From positions 2,617,001-2,681,000 of the forward strand of contig NZ_FNSK01000001.1 of the NCBI RefSeq assembly GCF_900105075.1: a stretch of DNA of 64,000 nt. Reading direction: 5' to 3'. Positions 17,871 through 26,018 of this stretch are shown in pieces. The stretch's first letter is position 1, and the number at the start of each line of letters is the position of its first letter. Source of the DNA: Rhodobacter sp. 24-YEA-8. GTDB lineage: Bacteria > Pseudomonadota > Alphaproteobacteria > Rhodobacterales > Rhodobacteraceae. Position numbers and translations under genes: made by a program. The notes beneath the pieces are model-generated. The model was not told the origin of the DNA, searched no databases, and was given only the letters and a program-made list of their open reading frames with translations.

Positions 17871-19151
17871 ATGGAAGGGCGCTTCAAATCAGGCACCATC
17901 CTCTCAGGGGCAGGCCATGCCGGTCTGATCCTCTGGGTGATGATCGGCGACTGGTTCTTTTCGCCTTCTCCACCGGCCGAGCCGATGTCGATGTCGGTCT
18001 CGACCATCAGCTCGATTGATTTCGCAGCACTTGAGGCCGCCGCGCCGAAACCCAGTGATGACACGGCAGAGCCGGGCGAGACCATCGCGACCCCGGATCC
18101 GGTGGAGCCGTCGGTTGACGAGCCGGTATCCGAACCGACAGCGGAACCGCAGCCCCAACCTGAACCTCAGCCAGAGCCGACACCGGCGCCGCGGCCTGAC
18201 CCCACGCCCGAACCGACCCCCCAGCCCATCCCCGAGCCGGTGATCTCAAATCCCGCGCCGCCCGATGCCATTTTCGCGCCCGAAGAGCAGCCGATCCCGA
18301 CCATGAGCACCTCGCCCCGGCCGAAACCCCGGCCGGCAGAGCGCGTCGCCCCGAACCCGGTGGTCGCGCCCGAGGACACCCTGACCGCAGAACGGCCGCA
18401 GGACCAGGTCACCACCTCGGAGGAGCCGACCCCCGAGCCCCCGCGTGAGGACCAGCAGGCGACCACCGAGGTAAACAGCGGCGATGTGCTGATCACCGAG
18501 GCCAACCAGCAGGACCGCGACGCGGAGCCGCTGGGCCCGAGCACCTCGCCCCGGCCGAAGCCGCGGCCGAATCGCACCACACCGACGCCCGAGCCTGCCC
18601 GGGAGCCCACGCCGGAACCTGCAGGCGAGACCCAGGACCAGCGCGATGCCCGCATCGCGGCTGAGGTCGCCGCAGCCGACCGCGCACAGGCAGAGGCCGA
18701 AGCCAAAGCGCGCCGCGAGGCCGCCGCCCGCGAAAAGGCCGCCGCCGATGCCGAGGCGGCAGCTATCGCAGCCGCTGTCGCCGCAGCCAATACCGGCTCG
18801 GGCGGCCAGGGCCAGGCGGCCAGCGGCCCGCCGCTGAGTGGCGGTGAGATGGGCGATATCGCAGCCGCAATCGGGTCGAAATGGAATGTCGGAACGCTGA
18901 GTGCGGATGCGATGGATGCCGTGGTCGTGCTGCGCGTGACCTTTGACGAAAGCGGCAGGCCCGGCAGCGATATGCCGCTGATCGAATCTCGCGGGCCCAG
19001 CCAGCAGGCGATCCAGGCCGCCTATAACGCGGCCCGCAGTGCGATTGCCCGCGCCTATCAGTCGGGGGGCATTCCGCTGCCGCCGGGCAAATACGAGACC
19101 TGGAAAGTTCTCGAATTCGAGTTCGATGGCAGCGGGATGAGGCTGCGGTGA
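17871..19151 (+). CDS. tolA: TolA-like cell-envelope spanning protein
   Basis: A 426-residue protein with one N-terminal membrane helix (GHAGLILWVMIGDWFF, about 9-27). A long proline/glutamate-rich stretch (about 60-260) holds two copies of TSPRPKPRP. An Ala/Glu/Arg-rich helical part (about 255-305) precedes a globular C-terminal TonB/TolA-III-like domain from about 325 (NVGTL at 339-343, VVLR at 352-355). TolA spans the periplasm and links the TolQR motor to TolB, Pal and the outer membrane during division. The proline-rich middle replaces the long helix of the E. coli protein. It lies 14 bases after tolR, and its stop overlaps the next gene by one base. Confidence 0.93.
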   Translation: MEGRFKSGTILSGAGHAGLILWVMIGDWFFSPSPPAEPMSMSVSTISSIDFAALEAAAPKPSDDTAEPGETIATPDPVEPSVDEPVSEPTAEPQPQPEPQPEPTPAPRPDPTPEPTPQPIPEPVISNPAPPDAIFAPEEQPIPTMSTSPRPKPRPAERVAPNPVVAPEDTLTAERPQDQVTTSEEPTPEPPREDQQATTEVNSGDVLITEANQQDRDAEPLGPSTSPRPKPRPNRTTPTPEPAREPTPEPAGETQDQRDARIAAEVAAADRAQAEAEAKARREAAAREKAAADAEAAAIAAAVAAANTGSGGQGQAASGPPLSGGEMGDIAAAIGSKWNVGTLSADAMDAVVVLRVTFDESGRPGSDMPLIESRGPSQQAIQAAYNAARSAIARAYQSGGIPLPPGKYETWKVLEFEFDGSGMRLR

Positions 19152-19642
19152 TGGGCATTGCCGCAGCCCCCCAGACGCGCCCGGCCCTGCTGGGCCCGGC
19201 GGCTCTTTTCGCGCTGGCGACTTTGTCCGGCGGCCCGGCCCTGGCTGATCGCGCCCCCCGCAACAATGCGGTGGTCGAAATCTTTACCTGTGCCAATCTG
19301 CTGCCCGACAACGACATCAGCCCCGAAGCGATGCATCAGATCGGCCGCGCTGTGGCACTGGTCCATAACAGGGGCACGCTGCCTCCGGGGTCTGAACGCG
19401 CCCGCGTCGTGTTGCGGCTTTGTTTTAACAAAAGTCTCGGGCAGCCGATCATCGAAGTGGCGGATTATTCCGGCCCGGTCGGAGAAGTGGCCGATGCCAC
19501 GCAAAAGGCCGCGATGCGCAGTCTGGAGCGGGCCCTCGCAGCCGGCACCCTGACAAAAGCGCTTGGCGCGCTGGCCGGGGGAAGACCCGAGGCTGCGGTG
19601 GTCGATCTTGTCTTTGGTCCGGCTCAGGCGGAAAATCAATGA
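19151..19642 (+). CDS. Small secreted TolA C-terminal-domain paralog
   Basis: A 163-residue protein with a Sec-type signal (hydrophobic core about 12-25, likely cut after PALA at 32). The mature part aligns with the C-terminal domain of the TolA next door. N-x-GTL is followed after 8 residues by VVLR in both. A GP pair, ten residues, AA, five residues, RA, three residues, G then recur with identical spacing. Cys47 and Cys91 could form a disulfide. It has no membrane anchor or linker, so it would be a soluble TolA-III-like domain. The ATG at 19151 overlaps the tolA stop by one base; a GTG at 19148 is also possible. Tol-pathway function is inferred from paralogy and position. Confidence 0.82.
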   Translation: MGIAAAPQTRPALLGPAALFALATLSGGPALADRAPRNNAVVEIFTCANLLPDNDISPEAMHQIGRAVALVHNRGTLPPGSERARVVLRLCFNKSLGQPIIEVADYSGPVGEVADATQKAAMRSLERALAAGTLTKALGALAGGRPEAAVVDLVFGPAQAENQ

Positions 19643-19772
19643 CAGATGGCCCTATGACACAGATGTCAGATGACACAGGAACCCTTTTACGCCGTGATGA
19701 GTTTACGGCGGATGTTTTAACCATGAGCCGCAAACCCGGCACCAGACCGGACGAGATCGGAGCGAGAGGCAG
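19643..19772 (+). other. Gap before tolB with short inverted repeat
   Basis: 130 bases without a gene. CGCCGT and ACGGCG, near 19691-19711, form a six-base inverted repeat in an AT-richer patch (TTTTACGCC ... GGATGTTTTAA), and ATGACA/GATGTCAGATGACACAGG direct repeats lie just before it. A secondary promoter for tolB or an operator is plausible, but nothing is decisive. Confidence 0.35.
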
Positions 19773-21104
19773 ATGACCTTCACCAGAAGAAGCTTTGCGA
19801 CCACCCTGCTGGCCGGGGCCGTGATGGTCCCCGCCATGGTGCGCGCCCAGAACAGTCCGACCCGGATCAGGATCGGCACCGGCGTGATAGAGCCGATGCC
19901 CATCGCAGTACCCGCCTTCGTCGATGAAGGCGGCGCCGGGGATCTCGCGCGCAATCTCGCGCAGGTAGTGACATCGGATCTGGACGGCACCGGCCTCTTT
20001 CGCACCATCAACCGGGATGCCTATATCTCGCGTATCCAGAGCTTTGACGGCGCGATCGCCTATGAAGACTGGCGCGTGATCAAATCGGAAGTCCTGGTCG
20101 TTGGCGCGGTCTCGGCAGCCGGAGACCGGATCACCGTCAAGGTCCGCGCCTATGACATCGCGAATGGCCAGCAGTTCGAAGGCGCCGCGATGCAATTCGC
20201 CGGTACCAAAGCCGGCTGGCGCCGCATGGCGCATAAGGTTGCCGACCTCGTCTATTCGACCCTGACCGGCGAAGGCCCCTATTTCGACAGCCGTGTGGTC
20301 TATGTCGCTGAATCCGGTCCGAAAAACGCCCGTCTCAAGCGTCTTGCGGTGATGGATTACGACGGCGCCAATGTGCAGTATCTGACCGACAGCTCATCCA
20401 TCGTGCTGGCGCCGCGCTTCTCGCCCTCGGGCGACCGGCTGCTTTACACCAGCTATGAGACCGGCTTTCCGCGCATCACGCTTCTGAACCTCGCCAATCT
20501 CAAACGCCAGACGCTGGCGGAACAGCCCGGCACCATGACCTTCGCGCCGCGCTTTTCGCCCGATGGTGGCTCGGTCGTGTTCAGCCTGGAACGCGGCGGC
20601 AATACCGATATCTACAAGATGAACCTGTCCTCGGGGCAGACCCAGCAGCTGACCAATGCGCCCTCGATCGAAACCGCGCCCTCCTATTCCCCGGATGGCA
20701 CTAAGATCTGTTTCGAAAGCGACCGCACCGGCGGCAGCCAGATCTATGTCATGAATGCGAGCGGTGGCGAGGGGCAGCGGATCTCGGGCGGCGCGGGCCG
20801 CAACAGCACACCGGTCTGGAGCCCGCGCGGCGACCTGATCGCCTTTACCAAGCAAAATGCCGGCCGGTTCCACATCGGTGTCATGCGCACTGACGGATCG
20901 GAAGAGCGCCTGCTGACCGCATCCTTCCTCGATGAGGGCCCGACCTGGTCGCCCAATGGCCGCGTGATCATGTTCACCCGCGAGACCGAGGGCGGCGGCG
21001 GTCAGGCCTCGCTCTGGTCGGTCGATACTTTCGGCAGAAACCTGAAACAGATCCCGACCGAAGGCGCGGCGTCCGACCCGGCCTGGTCACCCCTGTTGCC
21101 GTAA
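19773..21104 (+). CDS. tolB: Tol-Pal periplasmic beta-propeller protein TolB
   Basis: A 443-residue secreted protein. The N-terminal domain (about 28-165) is followed by a six-bladed propeller of TolB repeats ([57 protein letters not shown]), ending with DPAWSPLLP. It binds Pal and TolA in the periplasm. The signal reads [22 protein letters not shown] with a twin-arginine at residues 5-6, a Tat-like pattern; likely cleavage follows Ala25. The start is ATG at 19773 after GAGAGGCAG. Apart from the possible Tat routing, length and repeats are usual. Confidence 0.96.
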   Translation: MTFTRRSFATTLLAGAVMVPAMVRAQNSPTRIRIGTGVIEPMPIAVPAFVDEGGAGDLARNLAQVVTSDLDGTGLFRTINRDAYISRIQSFDGAIAYEDWRVIKSEVLVVGAVSAAGDRITVKVRAYDIANGQQFEGAAMQFAGTKAGWRRMAHKVADLVYSTLTGEGPYFDSRVVYVAESGPKNARLKRLAVMDYDGANVQYLTDSSSIVLAPRFSPSGDRLLYTSYETGFPRITLLNLANLKRQTLAEQPGTMTFAPRFSPDGGSVVFSLERGGNTDIYKMNLSSGQTQQLTNAPSIETAPSYSPDGTKICFESDRTGGSQIYVMNASGGEGQRISGGAGRNSTPVWSPRGDLIAFTKQNAGRFHIGVMRTDGSEERLLTASFLDEGPTWSPNGRVIMFTRETEGGGGQASLWSVDTFGRNLKQIPTEGAASDPAWSPLLP

Positions 21105-21223
21105 ACCGCCATTTTCGGGCCTGGGCGATCCTGCCGGATTCCCCAGCCCCCCGGAACCTGCTAACCTGGGCGGCGAAACACTGATCCGCGCTGGCCCGAA
21201 AGCCGAATTATAAGGACGAAACG

Positions 21224-21760
21224 ATGAGCTTTACCCCGAAAGCCCTTCTTCTTGTGGCCGCGCTTGGCCTTGCAGCCTGTCAGAACCCGGACCGTTACGG
21301 TGCGGGTGGCCCAGGTGGTACGGGCGGCACCGGTGGCACCGGCGGGTCGGGCTATATCGACACGAACGGGCTCGGCGATCCGAATGATCCGCGCTCCATC
21401 GCCTATTTCAACCAGACCGTCGGCGACCGCGTGCTCTTTGCGGTTGACCAGTCCACCGTCTCGGATCAGGGCCGCCAGATTCTGAACGGCCAGGCCAACT
21501 GGCTGAACCAGAACCCGGGCTATGCGATCATCGTCGAAGGCCATGCCGACGAACAGGGCACCCGCGAATACAACCTCGCTCTTGGCGCGCGCCGCGCGGC
21601 ATCGGTGCAGCAATACCTGCTGTCGCAAGGCGTTGCAGGTTCGCGGATGCGCACGATCTCTTACGGCAAGGAACGCCCGATCGAGGTTTGCTCGACCGAG
21701 AGCTGCTATTCCAAGAACCGCCGCTCTGTGACGGTTCTCTCGGTCGGCGCCGGGTCGTGA
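21224..21760 (+). CDS. pal: Peptidoglycan-associated lipoprotein Pal
   Basis: A 178-residue lipoprotein. The signal ends in the lipobox LAAC with lipid-modified Cys19, followed by a Gly/Thr-rich linker (GGTGGTGGTGG) of about 20 residues and an OmpA-like domain. VEGHADEQGTREYNLALGARRA contains the diaminopimelate-binding Asp and Arg. Pal anchors the outer membrane to peptidoglycan and cycles with TolB. The start is ATG at 21224, 8 bases after AAGGA. The 119-base gap from tolB may hold a separate promoter, common because Pal is needed in excess. Confidence 0.97.
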   Translation: MSFTPKALLLVAALGLAACQNPDRYGAGGPGGTGGTGGTGGSGYIDTNGLGDPNDPRSIAYFNQTVGDRVLFAVDQSTVSDQGRQILNGQANWLNQNPGYAIIVEGHADEQGTREYNLALGARRAASVQQYLLSQGVAGSRMRTISYGKERPIEVCSTESCYSKNRRSVTVLSVGAGS

Positions 21761-21761
21761 T

Positions 21762-22586
21762 ATGATGCGGGCGAGGTTCCTTCTTCCCCTGCTGGCCCTT
21801 GGTCTCGCCACACCGGCGGCGGCGGAAAGCCTCGCCGATGTGCGGGCCGAGCTGGGCCAGCTCGCCGCTGAATTCAACTCGCTCAAGAGCGAGCTCACCA
21901 CCACCGGCGCTTCGGCGCGGGTGGGCGGTGTCGATGCCCTGGCGCGGATGGACAGGCTTGAGGCCGAGCTGATGCGTCTGACCTCGCGCACCGAAGAAGT
22001 CGAGCTGCGGCTGAACCGTGTCGTCCAGGACGGCACCAACCGCATTGGCGATATCGAATTCCGCATTTGCGACGCGGATCCGTCCTGTGATCCGATGAAT
22101 ATGGGCGCGACCGCGCCTCTTGGCGGTGGCAGCTCTGCCGCAGCCGCCCCCGTTGCGCCCGCTGCCCCGTCTCAGGGCAGCACCTCCTCCGCACCAGCGC
22201 TTGCCGTCGCAGAACAGGCAGATTTTGACCGGGCCAAGGGGGTGCTCGGTCAGGGTGACTTTCATGGTGCTGCGGCGCTCTTTGAGACCTATGCCAAATC
22301 CTATCCTGGCGGGCCGCTGATCCCCGAAGCGCATTACCTGCGCGGCGAGGCCCTTCGTCAGGCCGGCCAGACTGCACCGTCCGCACGCGCCTATCTGACC
22401 GCCTATAACACGGCGCCGGATGGGGCGATTGCCCCGGATGCGCTGCTGAAACTCGGCGAGGCTTTCGGCCAGCTGGGCGAGCGTGATCAGGCCTGCGTCA
22501 CCTTGCAACAGGTGCCGCTGAACTTCCCGACCAGCCAGGCTTCGGCCCAGGCCACCATCGCCATGCAGGGGCTCGGTTGCCCCTGA
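21762..22586 (+). CDS. cpoB: Tol-Pal coordinator CpoB (YbgF)
   Basis: A 274-residue secreted protein: an N-terminal signal (FLLPLLALGLATPAAA), a coiled-coil part about 18-85 (LADVRAELGQLAAEFNSLKSEL...RLEAELMRLTSRTEEVELRLN), an Ala/Pro/Ser linker, then tetratricopeptide repeats from about 148 (DFDRAKGVLGQGDFHGAAALFETYAKSYPGGPLIPEAHYLRGEAL). CpoB links Tol function with septal peptidoglycan synthesis. It starts one base after the pal stop, and its end overlaps the tilS start. Confidence 0.94.
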   Translation: MMRARFLLPLLALGLATPAAAESLADVRAELGQLAAEFNSLKSELTTTGASARVGGVDALARMDRLEAELMRLTSRTEEVELRLNRVVQDGTNRIGDIEFRICDADPSCDPMNMGATAPLGGGSSAAAAPVAPAAPSQGSTSSAPALAVAEQADFDRAKGVLGQGDFHGAAALFETYAKSYPGGPLIPEAHYLRGEALRQAGQTAPSARAYLTAYNTAPDGAIAPDALLKLGEAFGQLGERDQACVTLQQVPLNFPTSQASAQATIAMQGLGCP

Positions 22587-23869
22587 GCCCAGAGTATCGC
22601 TGGCTTGAACAGCATGAGCCGGCCGACCGCGGCCTGCTCAGATCATGTCTGCCCTTTGAATTCCGGCATCACGCCGGTGCTTCGAAAATCGGGGTCGCAG
22701 TCTCAGGCGGCGGCGATTCAGTAGCGCTTTTGCACCTGGTCGCCCGGGCCGCGCCGCATTGGGGCCTGAGCGCCGAAGCTGCGACCGTCAATCACCACCT
22801 GCGCCCTGAAGCCGCTGATGAGGCCGATTTCGTATCGCAGGTGGCGGCGGGCCTTGGGCTGGCGCATCAGACACTTGACTGGAGCTGTCATCCTGCCACC
22901 GGCAATCTGATGCAGGCTGCCGGGCAAGCGCGGCTTGATCTGCTGGCAGCCTGGGCGAAATCACGGGGGATCGCGCATATCCTCCTCGGCCATACCGCCG
23001 ATGATCAGGCCGAAACCTTTGTCATGGGCCTCGGCCGCGCTGCAGGCCTCGACGGGCTGACCGGGATGCGCGCGCGCTTTGATCACAATGCTGTCAGCTT
23101 CTGGCGGCCCCTCTTGGGCTGGTCACGGGCCGAGCTGCGCGCCTTCCTGAACCGTCATGGCTTTGCCTGGTGCGATGACCCGACAAATGAAGATGACCAC
23201 TATACCCGTGCGCGTATCCGCAAGGCGTTGCCCGGGCTGGCGCCGCTTGGTCTGACGCTTTCCAGCTTCAGCGAGACCATCAGCAATCTGGCCGATGTGC
23301 AGGATCTGCTCCGCCATACCACCGCTGACGCCTTCGCCCGCTTTGGCCGCGAAGAGGCCGGGGCGCTGCATTTCGCCCATCGCCCCTTCACCGACAGCCC
23401 CTTCGAGCTGCAGCGCCGCCTGATCATCGCCGCGATCCGCTGGATTTCCGGCACCCGCCACCCGCCCCGTGCCGATTCCGTGCATCAGGTGCTCAGCGAA
23501 CTCTGGCGTCATCGTGGCAGCACACTGGGCGGCTGCCTGATCCGTGTAGGCCCGCAGGAAATCCGTGTGACCCGCGAACCGCGGGCCGTTGCGGGTCCGC
23601 TCGCCTGGCATCCCGGCGCGACCTGGGATCATCGCTGGCAGGTAACCGGCCCGTCCCTGCCCGATGCAACCCTGCGCGCGCTTGGCACAGATGGGCTTGC
23701 GCAGATGCCGGACTGGCGCAGATCCGGCATCCGGCGGGATGCGGCCCTTGTCTCGCCCTCACTCTGGCAGGGCGACCGGCTGGTTTCCGCCCCCCTTTTC
23801 CCGCAATTTGCCGCCAAATGGCAGGCCAGCCTTTACCCAACCTTTGGAAGTTTCATCTTATCGCATTGA
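22577..23869 (+). CDS. tilS: tRNA(Ile)-lysidine synthetase TilS
   Basis: A 430-residue protein with the PP-loop ATP motif SGGGDSVALLHL near residue 40, followed by the VNHHLRPEAADEADFV and LLGHTADDQAETFVMGLGRAAGLDGLTGM blocks. The CDDPTNEDDHYTRARIRKALP segment is typical of TilS. It attaches lysine to C34 of the AUA-reading tRNA(Ile) in the cytoplasm. The start used is TTG at 22577, which overlaps the cpoB end by ten bases; no better upstream start is visible. The C-terminal part is shorter and less conserved than in E. coli, as usual for alphaproteobacteria. The tilS-ftsH order is widespread in bacteria. Confidence 0.92.
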   Translation: MPLSPEYRWLEQHEPADRGLLRSCLPFEFRHHAGASKIGVAVSGGGDSVALLHLVARAAPHWGLSAEAATVNHHLRPEAADEADFVSQVAAGLGLAHQTLDWSCHPATGNLMQAAGQARLDLLAAWAKSRGIAHILLGHTADDQAETFVMGLGRAAGLDGLTGMRARFDHNAVSFWRPLLGWSRAELRAFLNRHGFAWCDDPTNEDDHYTRARIRKALPGLAPLGLTLSSFSETISNLADVQDLLRHTTADAFARFGREEAGALHFAHRPFTDSPFELQRRLIIAAIRWISGTRHPPRADSVHQVLSELWRHRGSTLGGCLIRVGPQEIRVTREPRAVAGPLAWHPGATWDHRWQVTGPSLPDATLRALGTDGLAQMPDWRRSGIRRDAALVSPSLWQGDRLVSAPLFPQFAAKWQASLYPTFGSFILSH

Positions 23870-23893
23870 ACCCAGGGCCTGGATTGCTAAATT
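23866..23893 (+). promoter_or_regulatory. Candidate promoter for ftsH
   Basis: TTGAAC (23866-23871) and TAAATT (23888-23893) are 16 bases apart, 58 bases before the ftsH GTG start. The -35 overlaps the end of tilS. It is a weak to moderate match. Confidence 0.35.
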
Positions 23894-23950
23894 AGTACAA
23901 AATGCGGCCCTGCCCCTTTGGCTCAGCTGGCCGCCTGTCGGGAGAAATAC

Positions 23951-25858
23951 GTGAACAACGCGCGCAACATCGCATTCTGGGTGGTCCTGCTCTTGCTGGT
24001 CCTGGCGCTTTTCCAGGTCTTCTCTGGCGGCCAGTCAAATATGGGCGCCCGTTCGCTGAGCTGGTCTGAGTTCATCACCCAGGTGGATCAGGGCCGGGTT
24101 GCCTCGGTGACCCTTGACGGCGAGCGGGTGACGGTACGCACCAAGGATGGCGGCGCCTTCTCGACCATCAAGCCCGGTGACGAACAGGTGACTGACAAGC
24201 TGATCGCGAAAGGGGTCGAGGTTCAGGCCAGCCCGCAGCAACAGGGCTTCCTGTCGTCGCTGCTGGTGACCTTCCTGCCCTTCATCCTGCTGATCGGCAT
24301 CTGGATCTTCTTCATGAACCGGATGCAGGGCGGCGGTAAAGGCGGCGCGATGGGCTTTGGCAAATCGCGGGCAAAACTGCTGACCGAAAAGCAGGGACGC
24401 GTCACCTTTGACGATGTGGCCGGCATCGACGAGGCCAAGGAAGAGCTGGAAGAGATCGTCGAATTCCTGCGCAACCCGCAGAAATTCTCTCGCCTTGGCG
24501 GCAAGATCCCGAAAGGCGCGCTGCTGGTCGGCCCGCCCGGCACCGGTAAGACGCTGCTCGCCCGTGCCATTGCAGGCGAAGCAGGCGTGCCCTTCTTCAC
24601 CATCTCAGGCTCGGATTTCGTCGAGATGTTCGTGGGTGTCGGCGCGTCGCGCGTGCGTGACATGTTCGAACAGGCGAAGAAAAACGCTCCCTGTATCGTC
24701 TTTATCGATGAAATCGACGCTGTCGGCCGCGCCCGTGGCGTCGGTATGGGCGGTGGCAATGATGAACGCGAACAGACGCTGAACCAGCTTCTGGTCGAGA
24801 TGGACGGGTTCGAGGCCAATGAAGGCGTGATCATCGTCGCGGCCACGAACCGCAAGGATGTGCTTGACCCCGCGCTGTTGCGTCCGGGCCGCTTTGACCG
24901 CCAGATCAATGTCTCGAACCCCGATATCAAGGGCCGCGAAAAGATCCTCAACGTGCATGCCCGTAAGATCCCGCTGGGTGCCGATGTCGATCTGCGCACG
25001 ATCGCGCGCGGCTCGCCCGGCTTCTCGGGGGCTGACCTTGCGAACCTCGTGAACGAGGCCGCGCTGACAGCCGCCCGCGTGGGCCGCCGTTTTGTCACCA
25101 TGGCCGATTTCGAACATGCGAAAGACAAGGTCATGATGGGGCCGGAACGCCGCTCGATGGTGATGTCGCAGGAAGATAAGGAAATGACCGCCTATCACGA
25201 GGCCGGTCACGCGATTGTCGGGATCAAACTGCCGAAATGCGACCCGGTCTATAAGGCGACGATCATGCCGCGCGGCGGTGCGCTTGGCATGGTAATGAGC
25301 CTGCCCGAGATGGACCGCAATTCCTGGCACAAGGACCAGATGAAGGACCGGATCGCCATGGGCATGGCCGGCAAGGCCGCCGAGATCAAGAAATGGGGCG
25401 AAGACCGCGTTTCCTCGGGTGCCTCGGGCGATATCCAGAACGTCTCGGCCGTGGCGCGTGCCATGGTCATGCGGTGGGGCATGTCGGACAAGATCGGCAA
25501 TATCGACTATTCCGAAGCGCATGAGGGCTATAACGGCAATACCGGCGGCTTCTCGGTTTCGGCCGAAACCAAACGGCTGATCGAGGATGAGGTGAAAGCC
25601 ATCGTCGATGAAGGCTATGCCCGCGCGATGCAGATCCTCACCGAGAATGAGGAAGAGTTCGAGCGCCTGGCCCAGGGCCTGCTGGAATATGAGACCCTGA
25701 CCGGCGACGAGATCCGCAAGGTTCTCGCGGGCCAGAAACCCGGCGATGATGACGGTGCAGAAGACGTCGGCGAAGCTGCGGCTTCGGTGCTGGCGATCCC
25801 GAAAACCCGCACCTCGCGGGGGCCAAAGCCCGGAGATGCCGAACCCTCGCCGACCTGA
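23951..25858 (+). CDS. ftsH: Membrane AAA+ zinc protease FtsH
   Basis: About 635 residues from a GTG start at 23951 with GGAG directly upstream; the ATG-type extension to 23918 is unlikely. Two membrane helices (about 7-22 and 98-121) flank a periplasmic domain. The AAA+ module follows with GPPGTGKT at about 194-201, the Walker B FIDEID and the second region of homology [21 protein letters not shown], then the protease zinc motif HEAGH near residue 415. FtsH degrades misassembled membrane proteins and short-lived regulators such as sigma-32 and LpxC. Length and motifs are standard. A strong hairpin terminator follows. Confidence 0.98.
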   Translation: MNNARNIAFWVVLLLLVLALFQVFSGGQSNMGARSLSWSEFITQVDQGRVASVTLDGERVTVRTKDGGAFSTIKPGDEQVTDKLIAKGVEVQASPQQQGFLSSLLVTFLPFILLIGIWIFFMNRMQGGGKGGAMGFGKSRAKLLTEKQGRVTFDDVAGIDEAKEELEEIVEFLRNPQKFSRLGGKIPKGALLVGPPGTGKTLLARAIAGEAGVPFFTISGSDFVEMFVGVGASRVRDMFEQAKKNAPCIVFIDEIDAVGRARGVGMGGGNDEREQTLNQLLVEMDGFEANEGVIIVAATNRKDVLDPALLRPGRFDRQINVSNPDIKGREKILNVHARKIPLGADVDLRTIARGSPGFSGADLANLVNEAALTAARVGRRFVTMADFEHAKDKVMMGPERRSMVMSQEDKEMTAYHEAGHAIVGIKLPKCDPVYKATIMPRGGALGMVMSLPEMDRNSWHKDQMKDRIAMGMAGKAAEIKKWGEDRVSSGASGDIQNVSAVARAMVMRWGMSDKIGNIDYSEAHEGYNGNTGGFSVSAETKRLIEDEVKAIVDEGYARAMQILTENEEEFERLAQGLLEYETLTGDEIRKVLAGQKPGDDDGAEDVGEAAASVLAIPKTRTSRGPKPGDAEPSPT

Positions 25859-25881
25859 TCCTGTGGATCTGTTTTTCATCA

Positions 25882-25914
25882 GCCGGGAAGCGCCGACCGC
25901 GCCTCCCGGCTTTT
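25882..25914 (+). terminator. Terminator after ftsH
   Basis: GCCGGGA-A-GCGC (25882-25893), a five-base loop, GCGC-C-TCCCGGC (25899-25910), then TTTT. The stem pairs 11 of 12 positions; it is a Rho-independent terminator. Confidence 0.88.
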
Positions 25915-26018
25915 GCATACCTGCTTTACGGCAGGTGAAGGTGCCTTTGGCTCAAGAGATGATTGGAAATGACATATCACTCGTTTAAGGGTGAACCATT
26001 CTGGTGGGGAGGATAGCC

